Below the pieces are notes generated by a model. The model was not told the origin of the DNA. It ran no database searches and saw only the letters and a list, made by a program, of their open reading frames with translations. DNA of 64,000 nt, taken from contig JAYKAV010002673.1 of assembly GCA_035582835.1 (NCBI GenBank), forward strand, positions 247,505 to 311,504, given 5' to 3'. The position numbers were made by a program, and so were the translations under genes. The stretch comes from Phoebastria nigripes (taxonomy: Eukaryota > Chordata > Aves > Procellariiformes > Diomedeidae). This document shows, in pieces, positions 35,501 to 49,100 of this stretch. Numbering within the stretch: the first letter of the stretch is position 1; each line of letters begins with the position of its first letter.

Positions 35501-37300
35501 TTTAAATGGGCAGTTATCTGCTCAGCTATCAGTCGGTTTATTTGTGATCCAAGTTACTTAAGACATGTTAGTTCAATGGAACTAGCGAGTCACCCGCAGT
35601 TAACTATTTGATTCTTTTTCAAAATATTTTTTAGGCAATCAACTAAAATATCCCTAAGACTCAGAAACCTACTAGTAGAGTAAAAAAATACTAAGAATTT
35701 TATATTTGAGCCAGAGAATTATAGGAAATGTGTCAGATTCAAGAGTCCCAAAGAGTCCCAAAGAGTGAAATAAGCATGTTGTCCTTTTGAAAATATTAAC
35801 TCTGTCCATGAATTTGATAAGGTATATTACAAGATCCCATGCTTGACATATGGTTATTCCATATCAGAATATTGATAATCAATATACAAAAAACATCTGG
35901 TGTTCATAAAAAAAAAGGTGTAGCTAGGAAGTTATTGGTAAATTATACTTCGGCCAGTTTTAACTCATTAGGAGGACAAAGAGCCTTTTTTCTGCTCTCA
36001 TTTTGGCTCTTGCAATGGGTCTGCTACCTATTTTAGCCTTTGATCTTTCTACAGGCAGGTGTTAATCAGGTAAGACCTCATCATGCTTCTTGTTTCCCAG
36101 CTGCAGGAGAGCCACGGAGGGCCCTGCAGTTCCTCCTCATTCAACAGCAGCATCAAGTTAGCATGGATGAAGGGAGCAGGTCTTATTTATGCTCTTGTGA
36201 CATTTTCAGTAGAGTCTTATTGTGATTTTGCATTGTACCTCCAGACAAAGCCTGCTTCCAGGGCTCTGGCTGTGATGACTTTTTCAGTTGCATTGCATTA
36301 GAAGGACATTACAGAATTGTAGCGCTAAAAGTTACATTGGAGGATAAAGATGAAAGAAAAGGAAAGCAAAAAAGAGTAAGTAAGTGTGGTGTTTGTAAGA
36401 ACAGAGAACAACCTAAGAACCACATTAAAGATAATCAGAATGAAAGTTAAAAAGAATTACTTGCAGTATGAAAAACAGTACTCCACTATGAGAAAGGAGG
36501 TGGGAGAATTATCGAAGTCAAGTTTTCCTAAATCTTATGTAGCCATTAAAAAATGGTTTCCAAGCAACCAGAACATGTAGATAGCCCCAGGAGTAAGAGG
36601 TATTATGAATGCTTGGAGACACAAAGAAGAAGAGAAAGATGAAACAGAGCTGGAGTCAGGCCAGGAAGATGCTGGAGTGGAACGCTTCCTTCACGCAGCG
36701 CCAGCACTGCAGCCGGTGAGGCACAGGGTGAGCTGCCTTGTGCTGAGAAGGTCCACCAAAAGAAGGAAAATGAAGGAAAGAAAGCATACAGGGAGTGGAA
36801 GAACCTAGATGAAAATCATATGCTTTGNATCGCTCTTTTAGACCTTCCATTAAAACAAATGGGCAAGAGTACATATCTTGCTGGATCTAATTATCTTTAT
36901 TTTGCAGAAGACTGACATTTACAGTTCCCCTGTACTTTATTCTAGCCATTTAAGAAATGTTCTTGTTAGCTTTTGTACAGATCAGTAATTGTTCACTTCT
37001 TATTCTGGCAAATCTTTCATTAATGGCTGGATTTAATCACAAAGGAGAAAGATGAGTGTCTAAAAAATTGCTAGTTGGCTAGATATGTTGCAAAAGGTGT
37101 ATAATTGAGTGAATTTGATAGAAAACACTGAAAAGCTGCTCAAAATTGTTGTAATATTGCCAGCCAGGGTAAACTGGGTTTGTAGAGTATGGTTCTGTGT
37201 ACTCTGAATTATTGATAAACAAGCCACAAAACTCCTCATATCATCCTTGTGGAGAAAACTTGGATATGCTTTTCAAAATTGATATATAACCTAAGAAGTA
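32541..37300. other. AT-rich non-coding stretch
   Basis: No recognisable gene, exon chain or known mobile element was seen. A 10-bp unit AAGAGTCCCA is repeated 2.6 times at 35741-35766. The open frame at 36605-36808 lacks family features. Confidence 0.5.
35741..35766. repeat. 10-bp tandem repeat
   Basis: AAGAGTCCCA occurs twice in full and once in part, without mismatch. Confidence 0.85.
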
Positions 37301-37308
37301 ACTGCTCT

Positions 37309-37489
37309 AGTTCACACACTGGAAGAGGTTGCCCAGAGAGGTTGTGGAGTCTCCATCCTTGCAGATATTCAAAACCTGCCTGGACATGGTCCTGGGCAGC
37401 CCGCTCTACGTGGCTCTGCTTGATCAGGGGGGTTGGACCAGATGACCTCCAGAGGTCCCTTCCTACCTCAACTGTTCTGTGATTCTGTG
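37309..37489 (+). mobile_element. CR1 LINE 3' end fragment
   Basis: Carries the same 3' signature as 11765-12078: CTGGAAGAGGTTGCCCAGAG, CCTGGACATGGTCCTGGGCA, CAGAGGTCCCTTCCTACCTC and a terminal CTGTGATTCTGTGA. It is about 180 bp, 5'-truncated. Confidence 0.9.
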
Positions 37490-40400
37490 AAATATAGGAG
37501 GGTCCATGTCAACAAGTTTTGAGGTGAGAACATTTATCTATTCTCTCTTTGTTTTACCCTGTTTTTCCTAAGTATATGGCTCCCCTGACCTCTCGTTTAA
37601 AACTCACTAAGTGCAGCCCAGGGGACTACAGCACTCCAGAAGTCATGGGACTGAAGCCTCCCGAAAGCTGCTCCCAGCTGAATCTAGTGGCAATACAGCT
37701 AACCACCTGCATGCCGGGGATCCAGATCTCTTCCTTGCTGTGTCCAACAAACTCAGAACCTACCTTTGTTCTTGAGTTAAATCTGATATTTGCCATGCAT
37801 GTACATATCTAAGTACATTTTCAGCTGGTTTTACTGTGGAAGGTTCTCAATGGCAAATTTCTCCAACCCGCTCTTTATGTTATATAAATCCTCACAGTAA
37901 ATAAATTAAGTAATGTATGTCTCAATACTGATGCACTGAACATCACCCACACCAATCTAAGGACTGCTTATTTTCTCACATTTGTAGGAATAAAATATCT
38001 CTGTGGCCTTTTCCCCTAAATCAGTTTTCTTTAACATAGGTAACTGCAGTCAGTAGTTACTAGGGGAAAGGATGGTCTGACATGCAGCAAACAGGCCACA
38101 TGATTGTTTATCCTCATTTCTTCTCTGGGAAGTGAGGTTAAAATTATCATGTTTGCAGCTGTTTTGATGGGCAATTGGGAAGCCTGGGACATTTTTGTTT
38201 GTTACCTTTTTTTGGAGTGTAGTTTAGATCTGGGTGATCACCAGGAACCCCCTACATTTCAGTTCTTACAGAGAGGGGTAAGAGCCAGAGGAAAATGTCT
38301 TCCAATCTCAGAGGAGCCATCTCTTTGTAAAATGTCTGCTAATTACTTAGGCCAATGCAACAAAGGCTGAGATCAACACATTAAATCTGAATGGAGAAGA
38401 ACCATCCCAGAGAAGATGGAAACTCCTCTACAGCATTCATTGTCTTGCGCTTTGCATGATGCCTTGTCAAATGTCTCAGGACATGTTCCCAACATGGAGA
38501 AAATTTAATAATTCTTTTAGTTAATATTTTTCAGCAAAATGTCATTTTCAAAGCTTGTTNAAAAAAAAAAAAAAAAAAAAAAAGTAAAAAAAGAGAAAGA
38601 ACTAAAAAGAAAAGCCAGAAGGTTCTAATGGAGTTATATTGGCTATACCAAAGTTGACCGTCTTTGGATTAGTGAAATTATCCACAGTTGAAAAAGACTG
38701 TAGACCTTGCCAAATGTGGCTGCAGTCAGAAAGGCCTGAGTGTATTCAGTAGGGAAGAACACAGATCAAATTCTCCATCTTCCAGGTTTCTTCCTGAAGC
38801 CATGTATTGCTTGCATCTTTCTTGAGAGGAGAAACATAGGGCACATGCACTACCACTTTGGTGTCCAGAAGCTGCCTTCTACCTGAAGGAATGTCAGCAT
38901 GATCAGCTTTGAGGCTTTCTTATGGCTCCTGGCACAGCAGCAGAATTTAACCTTAAGTAAATCACTATTACAGCGAGATACAGTCTGCAGCAATTTACCT
39001 TTATTTACTCACAAGTTTTCCTGTCAGTGACCAAGAACCATTTCAACAGCTAATGGAAAACATAAATCACATCCTTCTTTTTGATGTATCTATAATGTGT
39101 ATCTAGACAATGATTTAATTACCAAAAAGCACTCTGAGCCTCTGATTCATCTCTAACTTTTTTTTGAAAGTCCGAGGATTTTTTAATAGATACTCTTGAG
39201 TAAATGGGTGATGATCAGCTGTGATTTACATAGGCTGTTAACCTGTTAATGTAGTATTTGATTTCCATCTCAATTTCCTACTAATTCCTTACCTATGAGT
39301 AAGGAACTTCATACAGNCACTTCAGCTTATACAGCTCCATTTCTGCCTGTCCAAAAGGCTTTTCTCCATTCTAGGAGTGATGTACTATAGGCATTTCACT
39401 AAAATGCTGCAGGAGCACAGAAGTGGCTGAGCTATATACAAGGTACCCTGCTTCTGGTACTTCAGCGGCAGGCTCTAAATTGAAGAGAATAATTTGGGAG
39501 AATAGCTAGAAACAATTCTGAATGCTTTGAACTGAGTTAGAAAAAGATTTGGCTTTGCAAAAATAAAATGAATGTAGACCTGATTCTCCAATCTATCATC
39601 CCAATTTTTTATCGGTGTAACCTCATAGACTTGCATGGACTTAAACCAATACACAGCTAAGACAAAGGAGATAAGAGCTGGGCTCCTGCGAGTTTTAGGA
39701 AGTGTGCTGCAGTGCAGTGCCTGATCTGCAGTGTTGAATTCAAAGTGCAACAGAGAAAGCAGTCATGTTAAACTGCCTAATCCCACACCCTCATCCCCTT
39801 TTTCAACTAAGGGTAATATTTTCATCAGGCAATTTGGGAAAGGCACATTTCAACTGAGGACAAATTGCAGAAGTCGTCCTGTTTCTGTTGGAAGAAAATG
39901 TAGTTAGTTTTGAGCTGGTAAGGATTAAATGAGATTGAAAAGATGGTGGATTTATTTTTTTATTATTATGCAAAAAAGAATTTTGAGTAGGAAAATCAGC
40001 TGGCTGGGAAGAATAACAAGGAAACTGGGAAAAATAATAGGTAGTAAAATACACAGGAGCAAAAAGCAGTCAGATTGGAGAAAAAAAACAGCACCAAAAA
40101 AACCCCTAACACAAAGTTATTTTTTTTTCCTTAAAGACAGAAGTCTCTTGGATAGGGAACAATAGAAAACTAGGAAATGGCCCAGTGGATGCAGATCCAG
40201 GGAAGGCCACGGATCTTTGCGACGATGCCGAATGCACAGACTACAGAGGGGCTCTGCATAGATACTACACTCTGCTCTGACAAATCTGATTGCAGGAGAA
40301 AGACTGCATATGGATATTCACAGAATACTGAATCAACACAACGCCGATACGCATTATAAAGTTATCCCAACAGGATCTGGGAGGACTGTGGGCCTTGTGC

Positions 40401-43400
40401 TTAATGCCAGGCCACTGTAGGGACGTTGGGTAGGGGGAGCTCTCTGTTCCTTTTAATTATGTTTTTAAAAAAGTGCATTGTTTCCTAAGTCATTTGGGAA
40501 GAAGGGGTATGTGGGCAGAAATAATTCAGCATTAGAAGGAAGATCCCAGTGAGAAACTATTTTTGTATGGGCAGATGGATTTGAAACCGCAGTTGGCTCA
40601 GTGCTGTTCCTAATCTATAATAAGAAACTGTTGTTCTATGTGATATCCTGGCCATATGCTAAAGCCAGAGGACAGTCTATTATAAAAGAGTGAAGAATAG
40701 TTTATCTTTCTGAATTTGTTCATCCACTCTGTGGCTCCTGCTTCTTCATCAGACAAGGAAAGCTCAGAGGATGGAAGCAGATATTCCTCTTGATTCCTGT
40801 CTTTATCATAAGAATGGAACATTCTCCATCTTTCCTGAAAAATATGGTTTTCAAAACAGACAAGAATGAACGGAACTTTCAGGCTCAGAGGTTTTAAATA
40901 ACTCCATCTCTCAGGCCTGTACTCTATTTTATGCCATGCTAGTGGGAGGGGGCACAAAGCACTTCAGTTGTATGGAAAATGTGCAGGCGACTAGGGAGAA
41001 AGGAAAAAACACAGAGTGTTTTCTCTTCATGGCATTACATCAGACCTTTTTGCATGTACTGTCCTAGACAGCTGTCACTCTCTTGTCCACTCCTCCTCTT
41101 CTCAAGAAACACTGTTTTGATTTACAGGCTTTTTTTCCTTTGGAAGGTAGAACCAATCCAGACACATGAATAAGGTCAATGAATAAGAGTCTTGGTGCCT
41201 TGAGGAAAACAGCAGGACAAAAGTGAAAGCTGGATTTGTAAGTGTCAAGAGACAAGACCAGGATCACGCACAATTATGTCAACCTGCAGGATAAGGAGCT
41301 GCTACAACTTAGTGAGTAGAAAAAGTAGATGGGAAAAACACCCTAGACTCATTCCTTCTTTGGAAGAGACTTTACACAGAGCCTGGAAAACTGAATTGGT
41401 ATGTAAGAGTGGGTATACAGATTCACTGAAAGAAAAATGAAAGGTAACTGAAGGGGCACTCAACAGTTACCCCAGAAACTCCTTACAGTCCTTCTGGCTT
41501 GTGAAGGAGACTGGCTGCAGAAGAGAAATTGCTTGTGCATCCTTAGTCTCTCACTGTAACAGTCTGTAAATAAGCCAAGGGGGAGATCACAAACTTGACA
41601 CCTATTGACAGCNTATGTGCAATGGTGGACAATGTCCTCCTGGCTAAGGACACTTGCAGAGCAGCCTGGCCAATGTGAAACCTTGCAACGAACCTGGCAG
41701 AGTACCTCCATTTCCACATATTACATTTCACATTTATGTAGTTGCAGAGTTTCACATTGCTCTTTGAGTTATTTCTAGAAGCTGCAGATGCAGTAGTTGG
41801 TAGACAGTACTGTTAATATGTCTTTATATAAATTTATTTTGCTTGTTTGGTCCTGTCATGGTTGTGTTAAGGAAGGGAGACTGGATCCTTAAGAAGAGTA
41901 AGAAGCACTTGGGTGGGCTGGAGCTGCTGCTCCCTGTGTCAGATATATTCTCAGATTTCCAAACGCAAATGCTACAACATTCTCATTCTTAGCCAAAATA
42001 TAAAATTTAAGAAAAGGTATGAATATTGCCAAGACATGCATATTTGTCAGAAGGAACACAGAGTTGGTTGAAATATTTCCATTGAGCTATAGAATCTGTA
42101 CTTTTTGGCCTGTGTCCTTCTGGTTTAACATCCATTTTTCAAGTGATATATTTGCTGAAAGNTATGTTAAATATCAGGAACGTACATATAATTTCAAGTG
42201 AACTAGGACTTACTAGAGTTGTGGTATCACATCAAGGTTCTGGGATTTAAGTGAGATGGCTGAATACATGTATTTCAAAAGGTGGACAGCTCTACAGGTA
42301 GGTTGGCACATACCTATTCAGTCCAGAAAAGCATCGTGTTAGCATTTCCAAGCCAGCTGCAAGCTAAGTAATGCATCTACACTCTGAAGGACAATGCTCT
42401 GCAGGTGCCAGCACCAGTCCCAAGGGTAGAGGACTTGGCACAGTGCTGACTATGGACTAATTCACCCTGCTTCTCAGACAGCTTATTGGTTTAGGCAGCA
42501 CATCTCACTGAGAGCATTATCCTCCTTCCAGGCCAGCAGCTGACTTGGGGAACTCAGCGCCCTTCTCTGCTTTTCAGGGCACACAAGTGCTCTGCAATTG
42601 CCAGTTTGGTTTGACTTTACCATGTTTTTCTTCTAAATCTCTTACCAATGTCACAGGNCATTTAGTCGAAGAAGTTTTTTTTAAAAAGGGAAATATATAT
42701 CTTTGTCACAGACCTAGGAATGGCCTGATTTTCTTGACAAAATCTATTCTTGACTTTCCAGGCATAACCATTTCCAGTGAAAATGGAGTAACTTTATAAT
42801 AATACCTGGCCTGTCTTTCAGGCCATTTTGACTGCAGCATGAGTTTTTCTTATATTACAAATATGATTTGCATTTAGAAAGGCTGAGGGATACACCTTAT
42901 TATAAATGAAACTGTTTATACACAAACAAGAATTAACTAATATAGTGGATTACAAAGCATGCCTCTTTATTGCCTAAGGTCCAGAGAAAGCTCTTAGATC
43001 TAGTAAAAAACCAGAGGAAAATGGTTGTGAATATTCAGCTCTCTTATTCCACAGGTCTGGTAAATGGTTACTTATACAGCCAAAAGTTTTCAGTTGTGAT
43101 TTTACAGAAGCTGTTTTGTTTTCCACACCCATTTCTGCCCTCCTCCTTGTTTGCCTGTTTCTCTAGCACTTTACTGAAAAAATATGATGCAAGAGAATGA
43201 GATGACAAATTCAATTTTCATGTTTTCATTTTCTTGGAAAAATGTGACTAAAAAAACTGTTTTACTTTAATTTAAGCCCCTCTTAAATGATTGTTTATTG
43301 GAAGAAGTTCAGCCACCTTCAGAAACAGTAGAGCACTAGCTAGTAAAACCAGAATGCTGGTCTGTCCTGACTTTGCTTTGCAGTGAGGTTGCATGCCATT

Positions 43401-46060
43401 GCATGAAATTACTCATTTGAATGGGTTGTAAGAAACAAAGGCTGAATATCTCTGTTCCTGTCAGACTGCTGTGCTAGAGAAGATCGTGAATGCCATTTTG
43501 TTTTCAAATGAGACTCGAGATATTGGGAGATCTATTGTCTTGAAGGGCAAGAAATGAAGCTTATTATGTTAAACCAAGGAGAAAAGAAATAAAATTAAAT
43601 GCTTTTAGGAGGGGCAGAAAAGGGTGTGTGCTTCATTAATTTTAACTGACGAAAAGGTAGAACCAAATGAAAGTCGAGTAGGAATGAACTGCCTACAGCT
43701 CTGAAACAACAGAAGGGATTCTTTGACATGATGTTGTATATAATTGGTTTGTTATAATAAATTAAGAAAGGTGTAATATAATCTAGAAGTTATCCTAAAT
43801 CTAGGAAAGACAAAATTGGCTGATGGCCTATTCATGGTGGAGAGAGTAAAGAATACATTTAAGACTGTGCAGAAATGGAAGAAGCACTCGAGAAACAAAA
43901 ATCTGAAAGGGATGAATGAGAATAAACTCAATGGATAAAAGACAGGCAGTCTGACTTTTGTGTTACTGTGTAGGGTATGAAGGCACAATCCCTTCATATA
44001 AGCTATTTCTGACCAGACCTATCAGGTTCTACTGACTTTTGCAAGCTCAGGTGGAGGACAGCAGTGTTTGGAGATAGTAACTTGAATGCTNATGGAAATG
44101 GATAAAAGATAGGTTGACATCAAAACCAGACATTATCATTCTGTCAGAAGAAAAGTCCTAAGATTAGAGGAGATGAGGCTTATGTGTAGAAAGGTTCCAG
44201 CCCTGGCGTACAAAAAAAAGATATTATTTATATTCCATAGGGGAAAATGTTATTTGTGGTAATCCTACTGGAATAGGAATTCAGCTATATAAAAGACCAC
44301 TCTAATGCCAATAATAAACAAAGCAAGGTTTTTAATTCGGGCGAAATTCTTTCCAGACATTGCCCTACTCAGGTCACCATTTGTGACAGTCATTATTAAT
44401 ATGATTAATTTTGATGCATCAAAATGTGCTTAAGTGTTTGTTTTGCCAGATAGACATCCAGATACCTGAAAACACTGAATATTTCTGCCAAGAACCATTT
44501 GTCTTTTTCACAGATGAAAAAAAAGTCACATAACACTAATTATACTGTGACAATAACTTTAATTCTGTGGTTACATTATTCTGAAGAGAGAAGTCTATGT
44601 ATTGATTGCCAGAAAAGCCATATGTTTNATGGCACTAAGTCAAAGAAGCTCATGAAACCAGCAGAAACCACGATGCTCTCAGGAGGTGGCTGTAATGGAG
44701 CACCATAAAAACAATTATAAATTTACCAGTCTGACTACAGGGTAGAAGCAGTTATAAATTTATTAGTCTGACCCAGAGAGACATAAAGTGCTCTAGAAAA
44801 AGATGGGATTAGATTTACTGATCAAAAATATAAAAGAGTGGGTTCAAAGAAAACAGTTAAGTCAATACAGTGTACTCCCAACACTTCAAATGACTGTCCT
44901 GCACCTGAAGCACTGAGGTTTGCTTATTTATGTAGCTCCAAANACTAGCATTAATGAGACAAGACACCACTTTAAACCCACTCTCATAACTATAAATCCT
45001 TAGGGCCAGATGCAGATGCCCTTAATCATATGGGGTATGATCTCTCTTTCCCAGTTATACCATTTAAAATGCATTTGTGTGCTGGGAGCTACTTCCAGAA
45101 CTGGGTGTACCTTCACAGCATTTGAAAACGTCCATCAAATTTGGAGGGAAGAGAAGCATGAGACTTGTGCAATTTTACAAGTTTTTCCACATTTTCCTTT
45201 TTTTGTTTTTTTTCCTGGAAACTCATTATATTTCTCTTTTCTTCATAGCATAATACTTCTATTCCTTATTAAAACATTCCTTCCCCAACTCTCCCCTCTT
45301 TATAAACTAAAAATTTTCTAAAATAATCTTACCTTCCACTTCTGCTCTGATATTCTCAAAGGTGCCTAAGNGGAGCTCCACTAATTTCTGAAGGGAAGCT
45401 GGTAAAATCTCAGACATAATCTGCAAGATGGTAGTGAATAAGAAATGGAAATAATTCATTAAAAATGAGTCTGGTAATGAATTCTTTGAGAGCTGGAATT
45501 TTTTTCTTAATGATGTGAAAGGAAGAGGAAGATCTTTTCAGAAGANAGGTAGTAAAAAGGACATAAATTTTAATTTTTTATTAACTTAAAATAATAGCAC
45601 TAAGGATGGCAGCATTGGTTGAACTGTTTTCTCTGCCATGCTATATACTGCACCAGGGAAAAATAAATGCAAGCAGATATGCCCCTACCCTTACTTCTTG
45701 TTATTAGAGGTCAATCTCAAGACTTCCCTTGTCTCACATTTGCTCAATGTATCTATTTGCTGGTAAGCTAGCCATTCAGCAGGTGTGCTTGTTGATCTTC
45801 TACAGCAAATTCATTATGTGTCTCCNTTTTGCTTCTCCACAGCTTCTCAGCAAATACCTCTGAAAACCTCCATACTGGGCTGTTATTTAGCACGTCCTGG
45901 GGGCAAACACAGATTTACAGGCTTGGAAAGCTGTGGTTGCAGACAATACATGCACTCCAGGGCACGCGGGCACAGCCACTCTACCTCTTCTTCTGCCAAC
46001 ACAAGCATATTCCCAGTGCAGCTGGGTCCTGCAGTTTTAGGATAATATTGTTTCAGTCTC
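37490..46060. other. AT-rich non-coding stretch
   Basis: Only short open frames without family features on either strand. An A-rich run lies at 38562-38615. No known mobile element was recognised. Confidence 0.5.
38562..38615. repeat. A-rich simple sequence
   Basis: A run of more than 20 A residues after an N, continuing as an A/G-rich tract. No CR1 or retrogene body was recognised directly 5' of it. Confidence 0.8.
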
Positions 46061-46066
46061 CTGCAG

Positions 46067-46148
46067 GACACCTACTCCAAACTGATGGGGGCCAGGACCC
46101 AGCAGAAGTTTTTCCTGTGGGTCATCATGCCCCCCACCAAAAGGAAAG
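46067..46148 (+). other. Exon-like open segment, unidentified
   Basis: Between TTTCAGTCTCCTGCAG and gtaagtgc lie 82 bases that are open in two frames. One reads DTYSKLMGARTQQKFF and ends MPPTKRK. The splice sites are good and the segment is richer in G+C than its flanks. I recognise no protein family and see no partner exon, so this may be chance. Confidence 0.2.
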
Positions 46149-49100
46149 GTAAGTGCAGTGGAATCAGGTCTAAAAGCAGATGATGAAATTGTGGAGAGTA
46201 GGTGGAGATTGGTTCACTGAAGGATGATGTGACAGGGAATGACAGGAGATGGGTGTCTCATATGTCCTCGGTCTTTCTCAGACACTCAGTAATTGGGCTT
46301 GTGTCAGGAACGGTGGTTCAGACTTTATTTAACTTAACCATTGCCCTCCCCTATTACTAATCATGCAGTGACACTTCATCTGTCATGTCTTAACAAGCTG
46401 GAATGTTGGAAGCTGTGACACATTTCTCAAGAATGGTGAAAAATGATTTGTAAGACCGTCTTTTCAGATTCATCATAGCAGTGTTTTCATTGATTAACAG
46501 ATACGCTGAGTGCTGTATATTTTGTAGGCTGACATACGTATCATCATTGTCCCTTTATCTGTCTCCATATAGTATTTATTATCTCAGACACACCAATAGT
46601 TTACAAAATGATTAAATGTGCCTTTAAATAAATACAAAGGATATGAAAATGATTACAATAATTGTTTTATCNCCTGGGTTGCTATTTATCAGCTCTCTTG
46701 TAGTTATGAACGGATTCACCCTTCAGACAAGACACCTTCTATGAGATCTGTCAAAGCCAATGCNTGCAAGTACCTCAGTAAAATCAGCACTTTATCCCAG
46801 TCAAATTTTTCTGTCCTTCCCTATGTAAAATCCATACAGTAACCTCTAAGAAGATGGTGGCAGTGCAAATGTATTAAAATCTTTCAAACACTTGTCAGTT
46901 GTCAGATCCCTTGCTCAGGCCACACTTTTCTGCTGAATCCTTTTCTCACTGGGTACAGCTGAGAAGGAAAATCTTGAAGGAGCCAGTCAGTGCTCCCTTA
47001 GCCGTAAGCCCAACCCAGGCAGAGAGCAGGAGAGCCTGTACCAGCAGGGCAATCCAGCGTGAAACACTGCTGCTGAGGCCTAGAGGAGCACACGACAGCG
47101 TGCTGGAGCACCGGCTCCCTTCCTCTTTTCCTCTTTGAGGGAATTGTGATAACGAAAAGCANGAAGAAATTCTCTCTCTCCCTGCAGGGACACTTGCTTA
47201 TTTTGGAGGAACCCTCACCAGGGCACTTCAAATACATCTCTTCTTTCTTTGCACTGATCTAAAGAAGATGAAGTCAGCAGTAGATCTGCCTTATAGCAGC
47301 TAGGAAGTTTCTTTTTTTCCTTTCCTTCCTCTCTATTTTCATTATTAGATGACGATGAATCAACACAATCAAGCTGCAAATTCCTTCCTTTTGTTTTGCT
47401 TTCTATTTTTCTCTCCAGTGGAAGTGACTGCTCGTTGGTGCAAGGCTAACAATTACAATAATTTATCCCTGAAGCGTTTTCAGATCATATTCTTTAGAGC
47501 TGAAGCTTTTCTTTATGGCTTTAAAGTTGGGGGTTTTGGTCATTGATTTTCTTTTTAATTAAAGGTTTCAACCCTTCAATTTTCATCTTGCACTTGAGCC
47601 ATTGTAGCATGCTTCAGAAGCTTGCAAACTAAACTTCAAACGGAGGGCCTGTTTCTGCTCCCTTTGAAGTCATGACAAACCTCCTGTTGATTGCAGAGAG
47701 GGAAGCTGGACCAAAAGTACAAAGCACTTTTGTTTCTTTCTGATTTCTTCAGTTACNCTGCTATTGTACCATGTATCAGAGGTGCTGCAGACTTTTGTGG
47801 GCAAAACAGATACATCATTAAAACAACTTCCCTAGCAGCAGCTTATTAAGCTGCTACTTAAGCACAGTTAAGGGTCATTCAGCAACAACTTTGTCTGGTC
47901 TCCGCTGAACAGTCTAAACAGTCCAGCTGTCAGATCTTCCTATGGCCCACTGCAGAGCAAAAAGAGAGAGCCCAGAGGTGTTGCGACAGGCTCCTGAGAT
48001 CAGTGGTCCTGGCGCAGGCTGCCAGGCAGAGCTGCCGAGGTGGCTCCAGTGCTAGAAAGTGCAAGTGTCCAGGGAGCATCTCTCTTTTAGGTAACATCAC
48101 GGTTTCAGTGATTCTCAAATCACACTTTCTCAGAATTGCTGTTTTTGTAAGAAACAGTAGGAAAAGATAAGGACTTTGGCTTGATTGAGCTCAAAAGCCC
48201 TTGTATTATTTTTTAAATGGCGTTCCCTGCAGATTGGCAACTTTGCTTTCCTGCCAGGTCTAATCAGAAAGACACCTGAAATGGGTCAAGTGGGAAACAA
48301 TACTTGTCCTAAACTTGGAAAACTTAGAAAAATTAGATTTTGTGCTCTGACAAGCCACCTTTGATAAGAGTGACCAGAATGAAATGACACTATCTTGGAA
48401 ATGAAAGATGTGTCAACTTCTTTAGCCAGGTCATACGCAGAGATGAGTCTCCTTGCAATATGACAAAGGAGGAACGCACACTTGGGGGTTGTCATTGCCT
48501 GGATGTTGTGTGCTACGCACTGACATGAATGCTGGTAAGTTCTTCAAAATGCATCCCACTAAAGTTGTACTAGCCTTGCTGAAGTTCAGTGCTTGCAAGA
48601 TGATTCTCATCTATCTATCACTCCTTTTTTCTATATGCTCCTGTCCTCATCTTTCTGACTCACTCCTTATCTCTCTTTTCTTCAGATGAAAGTGCAAAGA
48701 AACTGTCCTGCTGGGAGAGGATAAAAAGAATATGCATTCAGGAATGTGTCACTGGGGTAGTGACTGCCATTAGTGGTTGGCATAGGAGGGAGTTACAGAT
48801 TTCCAAGAGCTAGTCTGGCAGTACTCCACATGGGAGAGGGAAAGGAGCAGCTGCTTGTCATGACTTTATGATATTTGTCAGGAATAAAAAACATGTTGGA
48901 AACCTAATTCCTGTAAAGAAGGATGGCCATAATTCACCAAAGCTGCCAGGGCGGGGGTCCCTCTCACTTGACAAAACCGAGCCATGGACACTCAGCTTCC
49001 TGAATTGCGAACAGAGTGTAGGAGCATCCTATTGTGTGATTCATTTGACCTATTTTAATTGACTTAGGATAATCGTCTTTAATTGTCTTTAGGATAAGAT

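Noticed and set aside
36605..36808. Lys/Glu-rich open frame with a possible donor (gtgagg at 36716)
   Set aside because: Composition reflects purine-rich DNA; no acceptor-donor pair or family supports an exon.
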